From: an uncultured Bacteroidia bacterium
GTDB taxonomy: Bacteria > Bacteroidota > Bacteroidia > Bacteroidales > UBA932
NCBI GenBank assembly: GCA_902801205.1
Contig: CADCHE010000013.1
Location: forward strand, 106,394-170,393
Reading direction: 5' to 3'
Length of the DNA: 64,000 nucleotides
Shown: positions 53,850-63,953 of the stretch, one piece after another
Layout of the letters: the number at the start of each line of letters is the position of its first letter
Position numbering within the stretch: the first letter of the stretch is position 1
Notes under the pieces: model-generated
The model's input: only the letters and a program-made list of their open reading frames with translations
Database searches by the model: none
What the model was told of the DNA's origin: nothing
Made by a program: the position numbers and the translations under genes

Positions 53850-56800
53850 ATGAAAATACACGATAATTTTCAATCTGTATCCTGCTTCTCAAAATTGAGG
53901 GCAGCGATTGCGGTTGTTCTCCTGCTTTTCGTCGCAGGAGTCGGGAACTTCGCCCAGGCTCAGCGTGGAAGGCAGATTACCGGTACGGTAGTTGACGAGA
54001 ACAACATTCCTCAGCCCGGCGTGTTTGTCTTAGTTGAAGGCACCACGAATGGAACGGAAACGACCGACAAGGGTACTTTCGTCCTGGGCAATGTTCCTGA
54101 AAACGCGGTGCTCGTCGTCTCCTGCGTCGGTTTCACGACTCAGCGCATCGAGACGGGCACGCGTACGAACTTCTCCATCAAGCTGACCGGAGACAATGAG
54201 CTCCTCGAAGACGCCGTCGTGGTGGCCTTCGGTTCCCAGAAGAAGGCGTCGGTTACCGCCGCTATCTCCTCTGTGGCTCCGCAGGAACTCCGCAAGACGA
54301 CGGCTACTCGTCTGGACAACGCTCTCGCCGGTCGTGTCACGGGTCTTACCTCCATGCAGAGCGCTGGTGGTCAGCCGGGACGTGATGGCGCTACCATGTA
54401 TCTGCGTGGTGCCGCCACCACCAACGGCCAGAGCCCGCTGATCGTCGTGGATGGTGTGGAGCGTGGTTCCGACGCCGTGCGTACGATGGACATGAACGAG
54501 GTCGAGAGCCTCTCCGTCCTGAAGGACGCCTCCGCGACCGCCCTCTACGGTGTCCGCGGTGCGAACGGTGTCATCCTGATCCAGACCCGCCGCGGCCAGA
54601 AAGGCAAACCGAACCTCTCCCTGACGTACGACCAGTCCTTCACCCGCTTTACGACGCAGCACCAGCATGTCCACTCCTGGGAGTACATGCAGATGCGTAA
54701 CCAGGCCTTCATCAACGACGGTTCCGATGCTCCCTACAGCGACGAGCTGATCGAGAAGTTCAAGAACCCGCTGTTCGGCCTGACGGGCAACGAGGAGAAC
54801 TACGAGCAGATCAAGAAGATGCGCGAGTATCTCTACTGCGACAACGACTATTATAAGATGAGCTTGAAGAAATTCACGAAGCAGTCCCGTTTCAACGCGA
54901 ACATCAGCGGCGGTACCGACCTTGTGAACTACTTCCTGAACATCGGTTACATCCACCAGGACGGTAACCTGAAGACGCTCGACCCGAAAGACCTGGGTTA
55001 CAACCCGCAGGCTTTCATGAACCGCTTCAGCCTCCGCTCCAACCTGGACTTCCACCTCACGAAGGCCCTGACGATCTCCCTGAACCTCGCTTCCTACTCC
55101 GAAGACATCAACATGCCTTGTGTCGGCGGTATGTACGGCGGTGATGAGAACTGGATGATGCGTGACCTTATCTACCAGGCCACCTGTATCACTCCTATCT
55201 CCCCCGGTCCTGTGACCATCAGCGAATTCGGTGTCGAAGACGGTGCGACCGTCAAGTACAACTGGATCGACCGTACGGCCCACGAGTGTATCAACTACCG
55301 TGGTTTCCGTACCGATACGAAGAAGAACCTGAACTCGACGCTGTCGATCCACTACGATCTGAGCAGCCTCGTGACGAAGGGTCTCTCCGTCAACGGTCAG
55401 GTCTCCTACGATACCTACAACATGGGTATCCTCGAAGGTGCCCGCAGCGTGGAACTCTACCTGCCGATCGTTGACTATGCGAACGACACGATGAGCTACT
55501 CCCTGCGTGACCAGAAGCCTTCCCCGCTGAGCCTCGCCCATAGCCGCAGCTCCAACTACGTGATCTACGGCCAAGCCTCGATCAACTACGCCCGCCGTTT
55601 CGGCAAGCATGACGTCGGCGCGATGGTGAACGCCTACCGCCGCTACTGGGAAGGGACGGGTGCCGGTATTCCTTACAACGTTATCGGTACCGCGGCCCGT
55701 TTCACCTATGCCTTTGACGACCGCTATCTCGCGGAAGTGAACATGGGTTACAACGGCTCCGAGCAGTTCGCTCCCGCCAACCGCTTCGGTTTCTTCCCGT
55801 CCGCATCCATCGGCTGGATCGCTTCCAACGAAGCCTTCCTGAAGGACAATCCTGTCCTCACCTGGTTGAAGTTCCGCGCTTCCTATGGTCTCGTCGGTAA
55901 CGACTCCATCGGCGGCAGCCGCTTCCTCTACCAGGACAACATCCAGGTCGGCGGCGGCACGAACGCCGGCGGTCTGGGCGGCCGTACGATCTCCGAAGGC
56001 CTCCTCGGTAACAAGGCGCTGAAATGGGAGCTCGCGAAGAAGATGAACCTGGGCGTCGAGGTCGGCCTCTTCACCGACCTGCGCGTCAACTTCGACTACT
56101 TCACCGAGAACCGCGACCAGATCCTCATCTCCCGTAAGACCATCCCTACGTTCCAGGGCCTGCCGCTGGGCAATGTCCCGAGAGTGAACATGGGTGTCGT
56201 CGAGAACCACGGTTTCGAGGTCGAACTCAAGTACACGCACGACTTCAAGAACGGTTATGCGTTCAACCTGAACAGCAACTTCGGCTTCAATGACAACAAG
56301 GTCATCGAATACGACGAGGTCCAGAAGGACGAGTCCTATGCTTACCGCTATACAACGGAAGGCCATCGTCTCGGCCAGCAGTGGGGTTACCTCATCGACT
56401 GGGACAGCCCGGGCAAGGGTTACTTCACCTCTCAGGAGGAGATCGACGAGTTCCTTTCCCATACTTCCTACTCCGGTACGCAGCCGCGCGTGGGTGACTT
56501 CGTGTACAAGGATGTCACCGGTGACGGCGTCATCGACGAGAAGGACCGTTCCCCGATCGGCTGGTCCGGTTCCATCCCTGGCATCACCTATGGTATCACC
56601 ATCGGAGGCCAGCTGAAGAACTTCGACGTCAACATCCTGTTCCAGGGTCTCGGCCGTTACTCCAAGCACTATTCCGGCCAGAACATCCAGGAATTCACCT
56701 ACCAGGGTACCTTCTATTCGTTCCACAAGAACGCCTGGACGAAGGAGCGCTGGGAGAATGGCGAGGACATCAGCTATCCTGCCCTTGGTACCAAGGCTTC

Positions 56801-57059
56801 CTCCAGCTTCCGTGCGAACGACTTCTTCATCCAGAACCGCAGTTTCCTGCGTCTGAAGAACGTCGAGGTCGGTTACACCCTTCCTCGGAAGATGCTCCAG
56901 GGCGCCGGTGTGAAGACGCTCCGCGTCTACCTGGCCGGTCAGAACCTCTTCTACTGGACCAAGTGCCACTTCGGTCAGCACATGGATCCGGAAATGAACG
57001 ACCCGATCGGCTACCCGATCACGAAGAACTACATGATCGGTGTCAACGTCAACTTCTAA
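53850..57059 (+). CDS. SusC/RagA-family TonB-linked outer-membrane transporter
   Basis: This 1069-residue TonB-dependent receptor imports oligosaccharides. It has a signal sequence (ends near FAQAQ), a carboxypeptidase-regulatory-like domain (about 45-115; GTVVDENNIPQPGVFV), a TonB box-like DAVVVAFG, a plug with the SusC signature LYGVRGANGVILI, and a 22-strand barrel to the C-terminal NVNF. There is no STN signalling domain, so it is not expected to talk to an anti-sigma factor. It is paired with the susD that follows and lies in the rhamnose locus. Confidence 0.96.
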   Translation: MKIHDNFQSVSCFSKLRAAIAVVLLLFVAGVGNFAQAQRGRQITGTVVDENNIPQPGVFVLVEGTTNGTETTDKGTFVLGNVPENAVLVVSCVGFTTQRIETGTRTNFSIKLTGDNELLEDAVVVAFGSQKKASVTAAISSVAPQELRKTTATRLDNALAGRVTGLTSMQSAGGQPGRDGATMYLRGAATTNGQSPLIVVDGVERGSDAVRTMDMNEVESLSVLKDASATALYGVRGANGVILIQTRRGQKGKPNLSLTYDQSFTRFTTQHQHVHSWEYMQMRNQAFINDGSDAPYSDELIEKFKNPLFGLTGNEENYEQIKKMREYLYCDNDYYKMSLKKFTKQSRFNANISGGTDLVNYFLNIGYIHQDGNLKTLDPKDLGYNPQAFMNRFSLRSNLDFHLTKALTISLNLASYSEDINMPCVGGMYGGDENWMMRDLIYQATCITPISPGPVTISEFGVEDGATVKYNWIDRTAHECINYRGFRTDTKKNLNSTLSIHYDLSSLVTKGLSVNGQVSYDTYNMGILEGARSVELYLPIVDYANDTMSYSLRDQKPSPLSLAHSRSSNYVIYGQASINYARRFGKHDVGAMVNAYRRYWEGTGAGIPYNVIGTAARFTYAFDDRYLAEVNMGYNGSEQFAPANRFGFFPSASIGWIASNEAFLKDNPVLTWLKFRASYGLVGNDSIGGSRFLYQDNIQVGGGTNAGGLGGRTISEGLLGNKALKWELAKKMNLGVEVGLFTDLRVNFDYFTENRDQILISRKTIPTFQGLPLGNVPRVNMGVVENHGFEVELKYTHDFKNGYAFNLNSNFGFNDNKVIEYDEVQKDESYAYRYTTEGHRLGQQWGYLIDWDSPGKGYFTSQEEIDEFLSHTSYSGTQPRVGDFVYKDVTGDGVIDEKDRSPIGWSGSIPGITYGITIGGQLKNFDVNILFQGLGRYSKHYSGQNIQEFTYQGTFYSFHKNAWTKERWENGEDISYPALGTKASSSFRANDFFIQNRSFLRLKNVEVGYTLPRKMLQGAGVKTLRVYLAGQNLFYWTKCHFGQHMDPEMNDPIGYPITKNYMIGVNVNF

Positions 57060-57072
57060 AATGGAGATCGAT

Positions 57073-59019
57073 ATGAAAAAATTGATATACTTTGCAGTCG
57101 CCCTTACCCTCCTGAGCTTCGGCGTCGCGTCCTGTAACAAGTACCTTGACCAGGCGCCCGACGGCAAGATCTCCCTGGAGGATGTCTGGTCCGACTACGA
57201 CAAGACGATGTACTATCTGAATAACTGCTACGCATCCCTCCCTCAGAAGGGCGTACGTTATTTCTTCTGGGAGCGCGGCCCCGTCGTGTGGTGCGACGAC
57301 GCCTATGACGGTGACGACCTGGACGTGAACTGGGCTCCTTCTGCACGCCTCTACAACGGCGATGCTTCTGCGAACAGCCATCCGATCATTGACGCGGCCG
57401 GCCTGATGGACCATCCGGAAGGCAACTACTGGAGCAAGTATTTCGCCCGCATCCGTAACTGCGCGATGTTCATCAAGTACGCTGATCCCGAGATCGTCGG
57501 AAGCACCTCCGAGTACAACCGGTGGATCGCCGAGGCGAAGCTCCTGCGTGCGTACTACTATGCGGAGCTCCTCTCCTGGTTCGGCTGCGGTCTCCCGCTG
57601 ATCGACGAGCCTTACAGCTACACGGACGACTTCTCGCAGGTCAAGCGTTCGAGCTACTACGAAGTGGTCCAGTTCATCATCAAGGACTGCGACGCGGCCC
57701 TTGCCTGCGCTGAACTGCCCTGGCGTATCACCTCCGGTTCCGAGGCATTCCGCGTCACGAAGGCCCTTGCCTGCGCGATCAAATCCCGCATGAGCGTCTT
57801 CGCCGCGAGCCCGCTGTACAACGAGGGCCAGAACCACTGGGCCGAGGCCGCCAGCATCAACAAGCAGGCGCTCGCCGACCTGGAAGCCCACGGCTATGAG
57901 CTCTACAACAAGGTGAACATCCCTGCGACGTGGGGCCATGCCAACGCGCACCTGCCCAACACCTACGCACAGCTGTACAACGAGTACTTCTGCAACTCGA
58001 TGGCCTGGAGCGATGCTCCCGCTGACAAGGAGACGATCTACCAGCTCCCCGGCGGCGGTAATGTCGCGCACATCGACTGTATGGGTGCGATGATGGGTTA
58101 CAAGACGGGTACCTGCCCGACGCAGGAACTGGTCGACGCCTATGAGACGGACAACGGTGAAACCGTCCTCGACCTCTCCAAGCCTTACCTTGACGAGGAA
58201 ACGCACCTGAAGCCGAACTACAATACGGCGAACAAGGTCTACAATCCGCAGGATCCGTACGCCCACCGCGACCCTCGCTTCTATGCGACGATCTACTACA
58301 ACGGTTCGAAGCGTTACTGCTCCTGGGGCAGCGCGGCCGGCAACATCTCCTTCGAGAACAAGGGTCAGCAGTCCGGTTACTACGGCACCCGCACCATCGC
58401 GACCTGGGCCCGTTGGGAGAAGAACGGCGAAATCCACGAGCAGCCCGAGCCCAACACCGGCTGGAAGCTCACCGACCGTACTCCTACCCGTTCCGGTTAC
58501 TTCGAGCGCAAGTTCGCGCACCCGAACTCCGGTAACAACCTGCAGCCCGGTGCCGCCTACCACAAGGATTACCGCCTCGCGGAGGTTATCCTGAACTACG
58601 CCGAAGCTGCTTTCGAGAGCGGTGACGAGAATACGGCCCGCCAGATGATGAACCGTGTGCGCGCCCGCGTCGGCATGCCTGCCATTCCTGCAAGCGTGAC
58701 GGGTGAGGCCCTGCGTCAGCGTATCCACAACGAGCGCCGCGTCGAGTTCGCCCTCGAGGGACAGCGCTACTTTGATGTCCGCCGCTGGCACAAGCCCGGT
58801 GAAGACCTCAGGACGACGGACCACTACAAGACGGCCGCCTACATCACCTGCCACGTTGACGCCAACAACAACGTCACCGGTTACACGTACGACCGTACCA
58901 CCATCCACGAACTCCAGTGCTACACGAGCAAGTACCTGACGGTTGCCATCCCGCTTACCGAGGTGAACAACATGAAGGCCGTTACCGGTGAGAACTGGCA
59001 GAACCCCGGCTGGGAGTAG
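57073..59019 (+). CDS. SusD/RagB-family glycan-binding lipoprotein
   Basis: This 648-residue SusD homologue forms the lid on the preceding SusC. It has a lipobox (GVASC, Cys about 20), N-terminal CNKYLDQAPDG, a TPR-helix core (AEAKLLRAYYYAELLSWFG) and the C-terminal RagB region (NERRVEFALEGQRYFDVRRW). I start at 57073 (MKKLIYF); ATGs at 57040 and 57061 add residues with no leader character. The gene begins 13 bases after susC. Confidence 0.95.
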   Translation: MKKLIYFAVALTLLSFGVASCNKYLDQAPDGKISLEDVWSDYDKTMYYLNNCYASLPQKGVRYFFWERGPVVWCDDAYDGDDLDVNWAPSARLYNGDASANSHPIIDAAGLMDHPEGNYWSKYFARIRNCAMFIKYADPEIVGSTSEYNRWIAEAKLLRAYYYAELLSWFGCGLPLIDEPYSYTDDFSQVKRSSYYEVVQFIIKDCDAALACAELPWRITSGSEAFRVTKALACAIKSRMSVFAASPLYNEGQNHWAEAASINKQALADLEAHGYELYNKVNIPATWGHANAHLPNTYAQLYNEYFCNSMAWSDAPADKETIYQLPGGGNVAHIDCMGAMMGYKTGTCPTQELVDAYETDNGETVLDLSKPYLDEETHLKPNYNTANKVYNPQDPYAHRDPRFYATIYYNGSKRYCSWGSAAGNISFENKGQQSGYYGTRTIATWARWEKNGEIHEQPEPNTGWKLTDRTPTRSGYFERKFAHPNSGNNLQPGAAYHKDYRLAEVILNYAEAAFESGDENTARQMMNRVRARVGMPAIPASVTGEALRQRIHNERRVEFALEGQRYFDVRRWHKPGEDLRTTDHYKTAAYITCHVDANNNVTGYTYDRTTIHELQCYTSKYLTVAIPLTEVNNMKAVTGENWQNPGWE

Positions 59020-59050
59020 TTCCTTCTAACCTTATATAATTGTATCGAAT

Positions 59051-62000
59051 ATGATGAACAAGCATATAATCACAGCAGCTGCGCTCCTTCTCCTGGGCGG
59101 ATCGTTCCTGGCGAATGCGCAGACTGACATCGCTGTAACGGGTACCGTGAAGGACGTTTACGGGAACCCTCTGCCTGGCGTGATCGTGTCCGCGAACGGG
59201 AAAGACCTGTACATGACGGACAAGAACGGCCAGTACACGGCTACCGCCGACAAGTCGGACGTGCTGTTGTTCAGCCTCGTGGGCTACAAGCCCCTTGAAC
59301 TGAATGCTTCGTCCAACATGGACGTGGTCCTGGAGGACGACGCGCACGCGCTGGCCGAGCGGATCAACCTCGGTTATTCCAAGGTGTACCGCGAGGACCT
59401 GTCCGACGCCGTCTCGACGGTCTCCGGCGACCTGCTCGGCAAGTCGCTCCACACGCGTCTCCAGCAGACGCTCTCCGGCCGCCTCTCCGGCCTGACGACG
59501 ATCGAGAACACCTTCGAGCCTACGTATGAGGAGCTCAGCATGTACGTCCGCGGCCTTTCGACCGTGCACGGCGGCTCCGCCGGCGTGGTGATCGACGGTG
59601 TCCTCTACGACAGCTACTCCCACGATATCCTCTACCGCATCTCCCCCGAGGAGGTCGAGTCCATCACCCTGCTGAAGGACGGCGCCTCCCAGGCGATTTT
59701 CGGTGTACGTGGTGCGAACGGTTTGGTCGTGATCAACACCAAGCGCGGTACGCCCGGTAAGATGAAGCTGAACGTGAACATCTCCAACACGGTCGAGCAG
59801 CCGGTGGACGTGATGCACCAGTTCGGTTCCTACGACTATGCGGTGCTGCGCAACCAGGCTGCGTTCAACGACGGCCGCGGCGAGTACGTGTACTTCTCGC
59901 AGCAGACGCTTGACAACCTCAAGAGCGGCGAGGACCGCGAGCACTATCCGGACACGGACTGGGCGGGCATGATGCTTCGCAAGGCCACGAACCTGCAGCG
60001 CATCGCACTCGACGCCTCCGGCGGATCGGAGCGCGTGCAGTACTTCACCACGATGAACGTGATCCACCAGGGTTCCTTCTGGAACACGGACACCGACCGT
60101 TACAAGACGGACAACGAAAAGGTGCGCCTGAACTTCCGTTCCAACATCGACGTGATGGTGAACAACTGGATCGGTCTGTTCATGAACCTGGCCGGTTCCG
60201 TGGTCAAGGCTCATACCCCCAACGGCAGCACGGCCTACAATGCCGCGATCTACGAGCGGATGGCCTTCATGCCTCCGACGGTCTACGGTCCGGTGACCCC
60301 CACCGTGCTTGACGCCGACGGCGAGACCGTCCTGAGCGAGGGCGGCGAGGTCATCTCCACCGTGAACATGGGCGACAGCCCTTACGGAATGCTGAACCGC
60401 AGCGGTTACTGCAACACGACGAACACCAACATCTACGGCCAGGGCGGTCTGCAGTTCGACCTGAGCTTCCTGACCCCGGGCCTGTGGGCGAAGGCGAGCG
60501 TCGGCTACCTCTCCTACATCACGGCGAACATGACGACGACGCAGTCCTACAAGCGCGTCTACCGCGACGACGACTGGACCAAGCTGAACTTTACGCAGCT
60601 GGGCACCACCATCGACGGGACGCTGGGTTATGGCAAGGGAACGGCCCTCTACGGCTACATGTCCTACAAGGGCGAGGCGGGCTACACCCGCGACTTCGGC
60701 AAGCACCACCTCAATGCCAGCGCCTACGGCCTGTACCAGTCCTTCATCGACCAGACGGGCAACTATGCGGCCACGTATGACTACCGCCGTATGTACACGG
60801 GCATCGAAGCCCTATACAACTACGACCACCGCTACGCCCTTCACCTGACGACCGGCTACTCCGCTTCGGATTACTTCCCGACGAAGACCCGCTGGATCTG
60901 GACCCCGGGCGTGAGCGCCGCGTGGATCGCCTCGAACGAGTCCTTCATCAAGGAGAACGCTCCCTGGCTGTCCCTCTTCAAGGTGCGCGCCTCCTATGCG
61001 GTCACCGGTAACGATGCCACCGGCTACGGCCGTTACATCTACAAGGACCAGGTGACCTCCACCCCGGGCGGAAACGTCGGCTGGCTGGAGTACTACACCA
61101 ATGAGTCCGCCTATGGCAACGACGCCCTCACTCCTGAGAAGATCAAGAAGATGAACGTCGGTATCGACCTCGGCCTGGGCAACCAGTTCTCGGTGAGCTT
61201 CGACGCCTTCAAGGAGAGCATGGACAACGGTCTGGCGCGTTCCACCGCGCTGGTCCCTTCCTACCAGGGTATCTCCCTGGGCTCCTTCCCGGTGCTGAAC
61301 ATGGGTCAGTATGAGAACAAGGGCTGGGAGCTGTCCGTGGGCTACAACAAGCGCTTCAACGCCGACTGGGCGGTCCACTTCAACGGCCACCTCGCCTACA
61401 ACCGCAACAAGGTCATCTATGTGGGTGAATCCCAGCGTGCCGAGGACTACGCCTACCGGATCCGGACCGAGGGATATCCCTACGGCCAGGGCTGGGGCTA
61501 CCTCGTGGACTACAGCAACGGCAACGGCCTGTTCAACTTCCAGGACGAGATCGACGCACACGCCAAGTACTCCTTCGGTACGCCGCGCCTGGGCGACATC
61601 AAGTTCCAGGACCTGAACGGCGACGGTACGATCGACGACAAGGACCAGGCTCCGATCGGCAAGGGCAGCCTGCCGCGGTACACCTACGGCTTCGACCTCG
61701 GCTTCTCCTGGAAGAACTTCGAGGTGAGCGCCCTCTTCCAGGGCGTGGGTGACTACTACCGGAACTTCTCCTACCTGTACGGCTACAACTACACGCGCGA
61801 CGGCTTCTTCACGGAGAGCATGCTGAACGCCTGGACGGCGGACCGCTGGCTCGCGGGCGAGACGATCGACTGGCCGGCCCTCTCCACGGCCGCCACGACG
61901 AACACGCAGGGCAGCGACTACTTCTTCCGGAACGCCTCGTTCCTGCGCCTGAAGACCGCCGAGATCGCCTACCGTCTTCCGAAGCGCTTCTCCGATTCCA

Positions 62001-62149
62001 TCGGTGCCGCGTCGACGAAGATCTACCTGGGCGGACAGAACCTGCTGTGCTTCGACAAGCTTCCGGCCGACATGCCGGTCGAGGGCGACAACGTCACTGC
62101 ACTTCCGGTTTTCCGTATGTACCGCATCGGTGTCAACCTGTCCTTCTAG
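59051..62149 (+). CDS. Second SusC/RagA-family outer-membrane transporter
   Basis: This 1032-residue SusC homologue has a signal peptide (ends near LANAQ) and a carboxypeptidase-regulatory-like domain (GTVKDVYGNPLPGVIV). The region that normally holds the TonB box is unusual (RINLGYSKVYRED), followed by a plug with FGVRGANGLVVI and the barrel ending NLSF. It is clearly diverged from the first SusC, so it is not a recent duplication and probably recognises a different ligand. It lies 31 bases after the first susD and 18 before the second. Confidence 0.95.
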   Translation: MMNKHIITAAALLLLGGSFLANAQTDIAVTGTVKDVYGNPLPGVIVSANGKDLYMTDKNGQYTATADKSDVLLFSLVGYKPLELNASSNMDVVLEDDAHALAERINLGYSKVYREDLSDAVSTVSGDLLGKSLHTRLQQTLSGRLSGLTTIENTFEPTYEELSMYVRGLSTVHGGSAGVVIDGVLYDSYSHDILYRISPEEVESITLLKDGASQAIFGVRGANGLVVINTKRGTPGKMKLNVNISNTVEQPVDVMHQFGSYDYAVLRNQAAFNDGRGEYVYFSQQTLDNLKSGEDREHYPDTDWAGMMLRKATNLQRIALDASGGSERVQYFTTMNVIHQGSFWNTDTDRYKTDNEKVRLNFRSNIDVMVNNWIGLFMNLAGSVVKAHTPNGSTAYNAAIYERMAFMPPTVYGPVTPTVLDADGETVLSEGGEVISTVNMGDSPYGMLNRSGYCNTTNTNIYGQGGLQFDLSFLTPGLWAKASVGYLSYITANMTTTQSYKRVYRDDDWTKLNFTQLGTTIDGTLGYGKGTALYGYMSYKGEAGYTRDFGKHHLNASAYGLYQSFIDQTGNYAATYDYRRMYTGIEALYNYDHRYALHLTTGYSASDYFPTKTRWIWTPGVSAAWIASNESFIKENAPWLSLFKVRASYAVTGNDATGYGRYIYKDQVTSTPGGNVGWLEYYTNESAYGNDALTPEKIKKMNVGIDLGLGNQFSVSFDAFKESMDNGLARSTALVPSYQGISLGSFPVLNMGQYENKGWELSVGYNKRFNADWAVHFNGHLAYNRNKVIYVGESQRAEDYAYRIRTEGYPYGQGWGYLVDYSNGNGLFNFQDEIDAHAKYSFGTPRLGDIKFQDLNGDGTIDDKDQAPIGKGSLPRYTYGFDLGFSWKNFEVSALFQGVGDYYRNFSYLYGYNYTRDGFFTESMLNAWTADRWLAGETIDWPALSTAATTNTQGSDYFFRNASFLRLKTAEIAYRLPKRFSDSIGAASTKIYLGGQNLLCFDKLPADMPVEGDNVTALPVFRMYRIGVNLSF

Positions 62150-62167
62150 TCTGATTCAATCATAAAA

Positions 62168-63922
62168 ATGATGAAGAATATGAAAAAATATATCGCATTC
62201 CTGCTGTTTGGCGCTTTGGCCCTTACCGCCTGCAACGACGCTCTCGAGCTTCGTGACAACGGTACCACGGACATGAGCCAGGTATTCAGCGACGCGAACA
62301 AGACCCGCGGGTACCTCAATTCCTGCTACAATTACATCACCGGAACCCAGGTCCGCGCCGGTTCCTTCACGGATGACGCCTACGATGCGCAGACGATCTC
62401 CCCGGGAACGAAGTTCGACTACTGGAACAACCAGACGCTGAACGCCAGCAACTTCGGGTCGTACAACTATGACGGTGACCCTTGGGGCCATTACTTCCAG
62501 GGCATCCGCAAGTGCAACGTGTTCCTCGACAACATCGAAGGAGCGACGGCCAACATCTCCGATGCACGCCGCGCCGCATTCTCCGCCCAGGCGAAGGTGC
62601 TCCGTGCGTACTACTATCTCCAGCTCGTGAAGCGTTTCGGCGCTGTTCCGCTCATCACTTCCGATCTGGGAGCTTCGCATGATTATTCCACCGACACCCG
62701 CGCTTCCGTGAAGGATGTCATCGAGCAGATCCTGAAGGACTGTGACGAGGCCATCGCCACGCCGGACAGCGACGATTTCGCGTTCGTCCCCGCGAATACC
62801 GCACAGACGAACATGATGAACAAGGCGATTGCGCATGCGATTCGCGCCGAAGCTGCCGTGTACGCCGTGAGCCCGCTCTTCGCGGACTGCGGTTTCGACA
62901 AGCAGCAGGCTCTCACCGTAGCGGCCGACGCCCTTGCCCAGCTGCTCTCGCATGACTTCTCGCTCTTCACCCAGACGAGCGAAAAGTATCCGAATGCCTA
63001 TCAGGCGTACTTCATGTACAATGGTAACGACCAGCGTTCGGTCGACAAGGAGACAATCTACTCCTGCAGCCAGGTGGCTGTCTGGTCCAGCTGCGGCGTT
63101 CCGATCGTCGCGGGTACCTCCACGGCGGGCTCCTGCCCGACCCAGGAACTGGTGGACGCCTACGAAATGGCGAACGGCCAGCCCGTGCTGAACCTCACCA
63201 AGCCGTACAACGACGAGAGCCATCTGCAGCCGAACTACAACGCCGGTTCCGGTTACAACGAGGCCAAGCCGTACGAGGGCCGCGACCCGCGGTTCTATTC
63301 GACGGTCTTCTACAACATGTCCAAGCGCGGCAACGCGTATGTCAACACGTATGTGGGCGGTACGTCCGGTCTTGACCGGACCAACATCCGCTACACCTGC
63401 ACGGGTTACTACATGCGCAAATACGCGTCCGACGCCTCCAACCGCAACACGAACCAGGACGGCTACCAGCGCCTGATGCGTCTTGCCGACGTGTACATGA
63501 ACTTCGCCGAGGTCGCCTACCAGGTGCAGGGTGATGCGTACAAGTCCGTCGCCGGCGTGAATATGTCCGCCGCTGACGCCGTGAACGCCATTCGCAACCG
63601 CGCCGGCATGCCCGACCTGCCCGCGAACCTGAGTCTTGCCGACTTCGAGGCCCGCTACCGCAACGAGCGCCGCATCGAGTTCGCCCTCGAGCAGGACCGC
63701 TTCTTCAGCCTCCGCCGCTGGAAGGCCGTCGAGACAGCCAAGCAGCTTACCGGTATGCGCATCACCCAGAGCGGTGGCAACTACACCTACGAGCGCTTCG
63801 CTTTCGAGCCGCGCCAGACCGCTGATGCGAAGTACTGCCTGTATCCGATCAACACGGGCGAGGCCAACAAGATGACCGCGATCCTGGGTGAAGGCAATGG
63901 TTGGCAGAACCCGGGTTGGTAG
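62168..63922 (+). CDS. Second SusD/RagB-family glycan-binding lipoprotein
   Basis: This 584-residue SusD partner of the second SusC has a lipobox (ALTAC, near residue 22), a TPR-helix core (AQAKVLRAYYYLQLVKRFG) and the C-terminal RagB block (NERRIEFALEQDRFFSLRRW). Ends WQNPGW like many SusD proteins. Several in-frame ATGs at 62168, 62171 and 62180 all precede the leader; 62180 (MKKYIAF) gives the most typical signal peptide. Confidence 0.95.
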   Translation: MMKNMKKYIAFLLFGALALTACNDALELRDNGTTDMSQVFSDANKTRGYLNSCYNYITGTQVRAGSFTDDAYDAQTISPGTKFDYWNNQTLNASNFGSYNYDGDPWGHYFQGIRKCNVFLDNIEGATANISDARRAAFSAQAKVLRAYYYLQLVKRFGAVPLITSDLGASHDYSTDTRASVKDVIEQILKDCDEAIATPDSDDFAFVPANTAQTNMMNKAIAHAIRAEAAVYAVSPLFADCGFDKQQALTVAADALAQLLSHDFSLFTQTSEKYPNAYQAYFMYNGNDQRSVDKETIYSCSQVAVWSSCGVPIVAGTSTAGSCPTQELVDAYEMANGQPVLNLTKPYNDESHLQPNYNAGSGYNEAKPYEGRDPRFYSTVFYNMSKRGNAYVNTYVGGTSGLDRTNIRYTCTGYYMRKYASDASNRNTNQDGYQRLMRLADVYMNFAEVAYQVQGDAYKSVAGVNMSAADAVNAIRNRAGMPDLPANLSLADFEARYRNERRIEFALEQDRFFSLRRWKAVETAKQLTGMRITQSGGNYTYERFAFEPRQTADAKYCLYPINTGEANKMTAILGEGNGWQNPGW

Positions 63923-63953
63923 TAGTAATCATAACCCTTAAATGATCACGAAT

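Noticed and set aside
54030-57167. 1045-codon frame antisense to the first susC
   Set aside because: Val/Asp/Glu-rich mirror sequence with no signal peptide or domain. The sense strand is an unmistakable SusC.
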